Shown here in pieces: positions 28,198 through 36,600 of a DNA stretch of 64,000 nucleotides (position 1 is the first letter of the stretch; every line of letters starts with the position of its first letter). The notes below the pieces were generated by a model. The model was given only the letters and a program-made list of their open reading frames with translations. It did not search any database and had not been told where the DNA came from. The stretch spans positions 1 through 64,000 of the forward strand of contig NZ_VOEJ01000005.1 of NCBI RefSeq assembly GCF_007846085.1, given 5' to 3'. The stretch comes from Mucilaginibacter pallidiroseus (GTDB lineage: Bacteria > Bacteroidota > Bacteroidia > Sphingobacteriales > Sphingobacteriaceae). Both the position numbers and the translations under genes were made by a program.

Positions 28198-29178
28198 ATG
28201 AAAATTGTCGTAACGGGTTCATTAGGAAATATAAGTAAACCATTGGTGATGCAGTTGATAGCGCAAGGGCACGATGTGACAGTTATCAGCAGCTCCGAAT
28301 CAAGGAAAGTTGAAATTGAAAGCTTAGGCGCAAAAGCTGCAATTGGTAAAATAAAAGATATTGCTTTTCTAAGCGACGCATTCGCAGGTCAGGATGCGGC
28401 TTATTGTATGATCCCCCCTTTCAACTTCTTCGCGGAAAAAAATCTTGATTACAGGAAGGAAACGTCAGGTATAGCTGATAACTATTTTCAGGCAATCCAA
28501 AAGGCTGGCATAAAAAAAGTTGTCCATTTAAGCAGTGTGGGTGCCGAAAAGGCGGCCGGAGCCGGTGTCTTGGATTTTCACTATCTGGCAGAAAGTATTT
28601 TGAAGAAACTCCCTTCAGACGTAGATGTGATCTACTTAAGGCCTGCATCGTTTGATTATAACCTGTATGCTTTTATGGATATGATAAAAGGCAACGGGTT
28701 TTTAAAAGGTATCATAGGCAAACTGCTTTACTTAAGACATTACGGTTTTGAGGGGCTGTTTAAAGGGTATTCCGGCATTATCTTATCAAATTATGGCGGA
28801 GATGATAAGATAGCCTGGGTATCTCCTATTGATATAGCAGCTGCAATTGCAGAAGAGATCACTGCTGATCGAAAAGGTAAAAGCGTAAGGTATGTGGCCA
28901 GTGACGAATTAACCTGTCAGGAAATAGCAACGATATTAGGGAATGCAATTGGTAAACCCTACTTAAAATGGGCGCTAATCAGCGATAAGCAGATGAACGA
29001 TGCCTTCATCAAAATAGGTGCGTCTGAAACAAATGCAAAAGCATTTACAGAAATGAACGCAGCGATACATAATGGAAGCCTATTTGAAGAATACTTTAAC
29101 AACAGACCAGCCAAATTAGGAAATGTTAAAATTAAAGATTTTGCGAATGACTTTGCTCTAAAATATAATGCACAATGA
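28198..29178 (+). CDS. NAD(P)-binding NmrA-like reductase
   Basis: The 326-residue Rossmann protein has the N-terminal pattern MKIVVTGSLGNISKPLVMQL with a glycine-rich turn. It continues with IKKVVHLSSVGAEKAAG and WVSPIDIAAAIAEEI, as in NmrA/YtfG-type NAD(P)H-binding proteins. Some members reduce quinones; others only sense the cofactor. Its stop overlaps the next gene by 4 bp (ATGA). Confidence 0.85.
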   Translation: MKIVVTGSLGNISKPLVMQLIAQGHDVTVISSSESRKVEIESLGAKAAIGKIKDIAFLSDAFAGQDAAYCMIPPFNFFAEKNLDYRKETSGIADNYFQAIQKAGIKKVVHLSSVGAEKAAGAGVLDFHYLAESILKKLPSDVDVIYLRPASFDYNLYAFMDMIKGNGFLKGIIGKLLYLRHYGFEGLFKGYSGIILSNYGGDDKIAWVSPIDIAAAIAEEITADRKGKSVRYVASDELTCQEIATILGNAIGKPYLKWALISDKQMNDAFIKIGASETNAKAFTEMNAAIHNGSLFEEYFNNRPAKLGNVKIKDFANDFALKYNAQ

Positions 29179-29630
29179 AAAAACTATTATTATCAATTCT
29201 CTTTCTATCATTTACAAAGATGTTATTTTCACAATCCAATGCTGATGATATTGTAGGTACCTGGTACAGTCCGGTAAAAGCCGGTAAAGTGCGCATCTAT
29301 AAAAAGCAGCAAAAATATTTTGGTAATCTTGTTGAGCTGAAAGATTCCGTAGATAAGGAAGAAAAACCAGTGCTGGACGTTAATAATCCTGATGTGACAA
29401 AACGTAATAGCCCGCTGGTAGGTATCACTTTACTTAGTGATATCACCTATGATGCTCGGAAAAAAAGGTGGAAAGGTAAATTGTATGATTATGACGGAGG
29501 AAAAGGAAGGACCTTTGACTCCTACCTTACTATCACGCAAAGCGGTGATCTCAATATCAAGGGCTTTTGGGGATTGTCGTTCTTTGGTTTAAATCCGGGA
29601 TTGACGCTGCAAAGGGTCGCTGAGAAATAG
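29175..29630 (+). CDS. DUF2147 domain-containing exported protein
   Basis: The 151-residue protein has a signal peptide (MKKLLLSILFLSFTKMLFSQ). The DUF2147 pattern follows: GTWYSPVKAGKVRIYKKQQKYFGNLV, PLVGITLLSDITYD, GKLYDYDGGKGRTFDSYL. The fold is a small calycin-like barrel; the ligand is unknown. It is translationally coupled to the NmrA-like gene. Confidence 0.88.
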   Translation: MKKLLLSILFLSFTKMLFSQSNADDIVGTWYSPVKAGKVRIYKKQQKYFGNLVELKDSVDKEEKPVLDVNNPDVTKRNSPLVGITLLSDITYDARKKRWKGKLYDYDGGKGRTFDSYLTITQSGDLNIKGFWGLSFFGLNPGLTLQRVAEK

Positions 29631-29657
29631 TTGTGCTATTAAAAATGTTTTAACACA

Positions 29658-30578
29658 ATGCGTATGCAACAACCGTATAGAATAAGGACAATAAAAGAAT
29701 ATCACAAGATCTTAGGCATTGGCAGCCCGCAACATCCAATGGTAAGTGTCATCAATCTTAACGAGATCACACCTTACAAAGGCGAAGAAAATATTAAAGT
29801 GATCTTTGACTTTTATTTGATTTCACTTAAAAAAGTGGATGCTGGACGTGTTCATTTTGGTTATGGACAACAACAGTATGATTTTGATAACGGTGTATTG
29901 TTCTTCATCGCTCCCAACCAGGTTTTTACATTTAGCGCAGACCAGGATTTCAAAAGTTCAGGTGTAATGTTGCTCATTCATCCTGATATTCTTTGGGGAT
30001 TCCCTTTATTGGAAGCAATTAAAAAATTTGAGTTCTTTAATTATGAAATTAATGAGGCTCTTTTTGTCTCTGAAAAAGAGGAGACGATACTGGTTAGTTT
30101 TATCAAAAATATTGAGCAGGAATACCATTCGCACATTGATAAATTCAGTGATGCCATTATCATTTCTCAAATTGAATCACTCCTCAGCTATGCTGACAGA
30201 TTTTATACGCGCCAGTTTCTCACCCGTAAAAGATCCGGAAGCCAGCTACTCGATAAGTTAGAAAATTTACTCAATAATTATTTTGATGGAGACGACATTG
30301 CTAGAAAAGGGCTGCCGACCGTTCAATATGTGGCCGGGCTTTTGAATTGTTCGCCAAACTATCTGAGCGGCGTATTAAAAACGCACACGGGGCAAAATAC
30401 GCAACAGCATATTCACAACAAGGTAGTTGAAAAAGCGAAAGAGAAACTGTCCATCACGACGCTCACCGTAAGTGAGATTGCTTTTGAACTGGGATTTGAA
30501 TATCCACAATCTTTCAGCAAGCTATTCAAAAGCAAGACACAGCTCTCTCCGATAGCGTATCGGGCTTCTTTCAACTAA
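29658..30578 (+). CDS. AraC family transcriptional regulator
   Basis: The 306-residue protein has a ligand-binding N-terminal part and a C-terminal AraC/XylS pair of HTH motifs (GLPTVQYVAGLLNCSPNYLSG and TTLTVSEIAFELGFEYPQSF). FSKLFKSKTQLSPIAYR is the AraC signature. It probably controls the adjacent hydrolase-reductase-DUF2147 genes. Confidence 0.92.
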   Translation: MRMQQPYRIRTIKEYHKILGIGSPQHPMVSVINLNEITPYKGEENIKVIFDFYLISLKKVDAGRVHFGYGQQQYDFDNGVLFFIAPNQVFTFSADQDFKSSGVMLLIHPDILWGFPLLEAIKKFEFFNYEINEALFVSEKEETILVSFIKNIEQEYHSHIDKFSDAIIISQIESLLSYADRFYTRQFLTRKRSGSQLLDKLENLLNNYFDGDDIARKGLPTVQYVAGLLNCSPNYLSGVLKTHTGQNTQQHIHNKVVEKAKEKLSITTLTVSEIAFELGFEYPQSFSKLFKSKTQLSPIAYRASFN

Positions 30579-30671
30579 TTTCAAAGCCACCATTCTATAA
30601 TTGCTTCATGGCCCTGGCTGCGTAATTACCGGTTCTGCACGTCTTAAGCCTGCCCCCCTGGGTGCTTCTAG

Positions 30672-30806
30672 CTAAATAAAACAAGCGAACCTACAACTAC
30701 CTTTCCTGTAAAGCGTAGCGGCACACCTGAAGAAATGGCGGGTAATTACTTATTTCTGGTAAGTGATGACTCAACATTCATAGTTGGAACTGAGATAGTG
30801 ATATAA
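30672..30806 (+). pseudogene. Short-chain dehydrogenase C-terminal remnant
   Basis: An open stretch between an upstream TAG and TAA 30804-30806 encodes PVKRSGTPEEMAGNYLFLVS then DDSTFIVGTEIVI, the typical SDR ending. The expected D-G-G-W follows as stop-G-G-W, so the codon for Asp has become TAA. No N-terminal Rossmann part is found upstream. The 90 bp before it shows nothing recognisable. Confidence 0.75.
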
Positions 30807-30902
30807 GGTGGCTGGCCGCAATTGTAATCAACGAACAGTAATAGAATAGTGTTATAATAATCACGTTGTTATGAAAGTTTTGGGTACTAAACAAATTATA
30901 TC

Positions 30903-30929
30903 GTGAACCTCATCAAGTTCACTTTTTTT
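30903..30929 (+). terminator. Intrinsic terminator
   Basis: GTGAAC and GTTCAC pair over eight bases and are followed by seven Ts. It may end transcription of the AraC gene or of the SDR relic. Confidence 0.7.
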
Positions 30930-31069
30930 GTGTAGCGCCAACTGATGCTTATTGACAAAGCCGATTACTTAAGATGCGTGTGCAAGATTTTAATTACCTT
31001 TATCGAAATTTTTTTAATTACTTTAATACAAGTAGCACGATTAAAGTTTGATGCTATTTATTCTGATAA

Positions 31070-32666
31070 GTGAATACTACGCTCAAACCATCTTACTTAC
31101 TGGCACTATTAACGGTATTAATAGGCACTTCCGCAATAGTTGGCTGGTATCTGCATATTCCTAGTTTATATACTTTCCTATCGCATGGTGCATCAATGAA
31201 ATTCAACACTGCTTTTATAACAGTGTTATTAGGTGTATCAATCGCTCTAGCCATTAGTAGAAGGCAATTGTTAGCCAGTATCCTGGGCTTATTATCATAG
31301 TGTTCTGTTTGCTAACATTGGCAGAATACCTCTTAAACCGGGACCTTTATATTGATCAATTACTGTTCCCGGATAACCTTACCAATCCTCAGGCCGAACC
31401 TCCGGGTAGGATGTCATTATTTACCACTATTTCATTCGTTGTAATTACATTGGGTTTGCAGTTTGCGCTGATCAAAAAATATTTTACTGCACAAATTGTC
31501 ATGATATTGGGATTACTCCTCACTTACATTTCCTTTGTAGGTGTTCTTTATAATATAAGCGGGCTATTTTCATTTGGCCCTTACTCGGCCATTGCGTTAC
31601 CAACAACACTTGGCCTTATCAGCGCATCTCTTGCAAGTCTGTTCTATACGTCTGATAAGGGCTGGCTTAGTGAAATGGCTTACAGGCATTCAGCAGCGAT
31701 AACCACACGATACTCGCTATTTTATTTTTTTCTTTCGGTACCTGTATTTATTGGCCTATTTCTCTTGATGCTTTCAAAAGCACGTTTACCTGCCGAGCTT
31801 GCTATAGTGATTCTTATTGTAGGTTTTGCTGCATTAACGCTGCCTTTTGCCTTCATCCTATTGAAAAAGCTTAACCGCTCTGATGAAAGGTCGCTAAGAT
31901 TAACGGAAGAATTAAAGGAGCGCAGTAAACAGTTGCATTATAATAACGAGGAACTGGCTCGAAGTAATAAAGAGTTGGATAGCCTGATCCACATCATCAG
32001 CCATGACCTGAAAACACCTATAGCAGGGCTACAAACCTCGCTTGACATCCTGGAACGAAAGCTGGGCCCACAACTTGAGGAAAAGGAACTACAATTACTT
32101 GCGATCCCGAAAAGGTCCGTCAAACGGTTGAATGAGACTATCAGACGTCTTAGCGATATCATAAAAGCAAGACAATTTCAGGACATTGTGAAGGAGAAAA
32201 TCGACTTATGTGGTTTAGTTGACGAGATCATTCCGAACTGCAGGTTTTAATTCGCGAAAACAATGCGCAAATAAATGTCAATATTGCGGAATGCGATGTT
32301 TATTATAAACGGATCCATTTACACAGCATCCTGCAAAATTTAATTACAAACGCGATAAAGTACCGACACCCGAACCGATTGCCAATTATTAGTATTGATG
32401 CGGAGCAAACGCATAACGAGATTAAAATAAGCGTGGCCGATAATGGCTTGGGTATTCCAAAAGGTAAACAGAAAGGCCTATTCAGTAAATACATGCGTTT
32501 CCATGAACATGTAGAAGGTACGGGCGTAGGGCTATACCTTGTTCAGCAATTACTTGGAAGCCATGGAGGATTTATCACGGTTGAAAGTGAAGAAGGTGAG
32601 GGCGCAACTTTTACTGTTTTTTTGCCATTAAAAGAAGTGCCCGCAAATAACAATAACAATCATTAG
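31070..32666 (+). pseudogene. Membrane sensor histidine kinase, two frameshifts
   Basis: Three consecutive frames encode one kinase. The first (31070-31300, GTG start) gives membrane helices and ends ILGLLS-TAG. The second (31300-32250) continues with VFCLLTLAEYLLNRDLYIDQ, more helices, a coiled coil and the dimerisation box HIISHDLKTP. The third (from about 32235 to 32666) continues with VLIRENNAQINV, the N box QNLITNAIKYRHP, DNGLGIPKGK and GTGVGLYLV. Both changes are -1 shifts, while every catalytic motif is intact. Either the kinase died recently or the assembly has two indels. Confidence 0.85.
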
Positions 32667-32702
32667 CAGCAGTCTTATTAAATTTCCGCGGATTCGACGG
32701 CT

Positions 32703-33043
32703 TTGAGGTTCCTTTTGTTAACCTCCGCTGCAATTTTGCCGCAACTGAGTAATGAGCAGGTAATGGTCTTAGGCATACTGAATAAAGGTCCGGCAGTATC
32801 GCTTCACTACCGTGCCGGGATATCAGCGGGAACCAACTTCCTGTGGGAAATCAACGGTTCTGATGGTGATATTGTCATTACAGGCGGATTAGGTCATAAT
32901 CAATTGACACCAGTGACTATTCAATTTGCTGTTCGCGGGCAGGAGCTAAAATAATTGCAAATTCCTGTGAAAGAATTTAGCAGGCCCGATCAACCTGTCC
33001 GCGGCGTCTATGTTGCCTATTTGCAAGGGCGCGATGTCTTTTA
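32703..33043 (+). pseudogene. Gfo/Idh/MocA oxidoreductase fragment
   Basis: An 83-residue open frame (32703-32954) encodes AVSLHYRAGISAGTNFLWEI then NGSDGDIVITGGLGHNQL, the C-terminal core of Gfo/Idh/MocA sugar dehydrogenases. A shifted frame continues with VKEFSRPDQPVRGVYVAYLQ and stops at about 33043. The NAD-binding N-terminus is missing. Confidence 0.55.
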
Positions 33044-33145
33044 ACTGCTCATTCTCGCTTTCTTTAACAAAGGCGCTGCTCATGATATTTATTTTAGACA
33101 CGAAAGCCCCGTTAAACTGGGCTTCGCGCTTGTTTAATGTTAGAA

Positions 33146-33307
33146 CTATTTGATCTTTTTTTCGATGGCGGTGCGCTGATTACCCGCTTATTATTTGCCG
33201 TCTCTTGCCGCCTGCTGGCTGATACCTTCTTTATGCGCCTCATACTTAATCTCGTGTGGCTGATCCGATACCGCATTCCTCTCCACTTTACTTCCCCTTG
33301 TGCTCAT
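33146..33307 (-). pseudogene. DUF3606 protein interrupted by two tandem stops
   Basis: From ATG 33305-33307 the frame reads MSTRGSKVERN, then HEIKYEAHKEGISQQAARD, then GK-TAA-TAA (33188-33193), then AGNQRTAIEKKIK and TAG (33146-33148). The two halves together make a normal small DUF3606 protein. The double stop sits where two residues are expected, so it looks like decay by substitution. Confidence 0.6.
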
Positions 33308-33667
33308 AGGTATATGATTTTTTCTTATTAATTAGCAAAGTTTATCACAAATGATTTTTAGCCCATGTATATAGGACTGTTTCATTGATGTTTTAACCTG
33401 AGTACAGGCCTGCGAGGAAGATACTACAAAGTCACAAATCAGTATTAAGATTACCAGAGCAGATCTATTGTTACTTTCCTCATTTAATACATCCTAAAAT
33501 TGGCGTTTCTCATGAGTTTGCCACTATTGCGCATAATACATCAAATTGGTAAACAACAAGTTGATGAGTGCTGATAACAGAAGTTCAAGGCATACTTTTG
33601 CCCATGTATTACGGGCAACAAATACTCTCGTACTACCTTTCACCCCTGACTTTGTCTATCAACTAAC
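33308..33667. other. Intergenic region upstream of the large secreted protein
   Basis: No gene or remnant is recognised here. A -7 element TACTTTTG at 33593-33600 is the only signal seen and lies 67 bp before the start codon at 33668. Confidence 0.5.
33593..33600 (+). promoter_or_regulatory. -7 element for the large secreted protein
   Basis: TACTTTTG matches TAnnTTTG exactly. A good -33 TTTG at the 19-bp distance is not seen, so the promoter may be weak or activated. Confidence 0.45.
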
Positions 33668-36600
33668 ATGAAAAAAGGATTAATGCTTTTCACCGCACTG
33701 TTCATGAGTGCAAAAGTATTTAGTAGTGAGTATGTTATTGCACCTAAATCGCATAATCCTCAACCAGACACTTGCAAACCCACAAGTACCTTATCCTGCG
33801 CGGATGTTAAGGTTGCATTACCCTTTAGCCTATCTTTTGATACGCCAGCGAGCGGAACCATTTTAGATAAAAATGGCTTAGGTACTGGCTTTAGAACTGT
33901 AAATACTTACTCCGGCGCCCGGCTGTCCGAAGATGGGCAGACACCAATTCCAGGCGTACCAGGATATGATCCCTCAAAAATCACACTTGCAGCCGGCCGA
34001 CTGCAGATAGTGGCAAACAAAGGGATAGACTATCTAAAAAACAATAACCAACTAAACTTACTTGGTGTACAAATACAATCAGGTGGAAAACTACAATTAG
34101 ACGTAAAAGTAATCAATCCATATAACGGCACCCAGTCGCAGCAGGCAGGTATTTGGTTTGGCTTAAACGATAAAACTTACATTAAATTAGGTGTTACAGG
34201 CAATAAGGTGGAGCTACGGAAAGAGTATAACGATATATCATCTACGACAAGTGGAAGCGCCAACCCCGACCAGCGTATCACGGGCGTGATCAGCGGGCTT
34301 AACACTAACACTGTATGGCTCCGGCTCTTAATTGATTCTGTGTCACAAACGGCTGAGGGTTTCTATTCAACCAACGGCAGCGACTACACAAGTTCCGGTA
34401 AAACCGGCTATACGAATGCGAGTGTCTCCACTTCGGAAATGGGAATCACCTCCGGAACAGTATACGCAGGCTTATTTGCATCGTACCGGAACGGAACCAA
34501 TCCTGTCACTTATACCTTCGATGACTTTAGTATTCAATCCGTTGTGATACCTCCGTTTCATGGCTGTGCCCCTATAAGTACGTTGCCATGTGCATCGCTA
34601 CAAATAAATTTGCCTTTAGCACTTTCATTTGACCAACCAATAGGCGGCACTATCAACGATAAGAATAGCCAAGGCACAGGTTTTACCACAGTAAATACAC
34701 TGTCTGGTACACGTAACGCTGCGGATGGTCAGCTTTCGGTTAAGCAGATTCCGGGATACGAACCATCCAAAATTAAGTTAGCCGGCGGTCAGTTGCAATT
34801 GGTAGCCAACAAAGGTATAGATTATCTGACAAACAATAATCAACTTAATCTGCTGGGTGTTCAGGTTGCCGCTAGGGGACGCCTTCAACTGGACGTAAAA
34901 GTCATTAAACCTTACAATGGTACGCAATCACAGCAAGCTGGGCTTTGGTATGGGTTAAATGATAAAACCTACATCAAACTCGGCATCACCGGCAATAAAG
35001 TGGAATTGCGGCGAGAATTAAACGATATATCATCAACCGTGGTAGGATCCTTAAATCCCGACCAGCGCATTACCAATGCTATAAGCGGGCTAAACACAGA
35101 TACAGTTTCACTTAGGCTGGTTATCGATTCGCTCTCCCAAACTGCCGAGGGCTTTTATTCAACAAATGGTACCACTTATACCAGCACAGGTAAAACCGGT
35201 TATGCACGCCCTGGTGTCGACATTTCGGGAATGGGTGTTACGTCAACTATAGTAACAGCCGGTATTTTCGCCTCCTATCGTAATGGAACAAGCCCGGTAA
35301 ATTATTACTTTGATGACTTTGCAGTATCCGATGTCTCTCCAACACAACGAAAGCTGAGCTTCTCGAAAGATACATTAAATTTTACGGTTATCCGGTCCGG
35401 ACAGGTCATACCACAATCAGTTAACTTAATTACGACGCCCGCTACTTTGGCCTTTACATTAACAAAAACTGAGGCAAGCTGGCTTTCATTGCCATCTAAT
35501 CCGACATCGACCTTAACTTTAGGCGCAGAAAATATTAATGCTGCCGTCCCCCCCGGCAACTATCAGGCGCTTATCACCGGCACGGCAGACGGGTACACAC
35601 CAGCAAGCCTATTGATAAACCTAAATGTAATAGAAGGCATTAATAATAAAGCTATCAACGTTAATTTTCAAGCCGCGCAAACCGTACCACCTGTAGAGTA
35701 TGTTGTAGATTACGGGCAGGCTTATGGTGAGCGTACAAGTACAAGCCAAAGTGTGGGCTTAGTCTATGGCTGGAGAAAAAGGACAGATAATACGCCAATC
35801 AATCTGATCGGCAACGGTCGATTACGTACCCTGCCGGAAGATATTTTGCTGGCAACCCTATTTCACATGCAGCCTAACCATATACCCGGTAACTTTTCTG
35901 GCATAAAAACGGAGGGGTACTGGGAATTAAAAGTACCTAACGGTACCTATGATGCAACTGTATCCGTTGGAGACGGCACGGTTTCGAGCAGCCCAGAGAT
36001 ACATACCCTGAATATAGAGGGTGTAAATGCAATAAACCAATTTGTACCTAAAGGAAAGGCCGGCGACATTGGAAGATTCAGTTCTAATACCATACGGGTT
36101 ACTGTAGCCGATGAAAATTTAACAATCGATGCCGACGGTGGAACGAATACAAAGATCAATTTTGCCAGTATTATTCCGGTCACTACAGCACCCTACCTTT
36201 ATTGGGCAGCAGCCAATCAAAATATCACGATAGAAAAAGGCACAACTCTGAATAAGTCATTTTCCGTTGTACTAGGTAGCTCCGATAATTTAGCCAACGC
36301 CTATTCCGTAACAGCAACATACACAACTAATGCAGCACCATGGCTTACTTTTAACTCGTCGCCGTCAGGCATTCAGCCGGCTATCAGCTTTAATTACTCG
36401 TCAGCCAACGCTCTTCCGTTAGGCACCTATTACGCTAAAATAAAGGCAACATCCGGAGCGTATTCCAGCGCAACGTTTACCATTCAGCTAAACGTTGTTG
36501 ACGGTACGAAACCCTATGTCATTTCCTCCAATCCGTCAAACGCCTCTATAAATGTCAGCCTTACAACCGTTAGTATTGCGGCTAACAATTTGCATGTACC

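Noticed and set aside
32946..33083. 45-codon minus-strand frame starting MSSAFVKESENEQLKDIAP
   Set aside because: The start resembles a small Bacteroidota protein family, but the rest diverges and it overlaps the Gfo/Idh/MocA relic, so I cannot decide which strand was coding.
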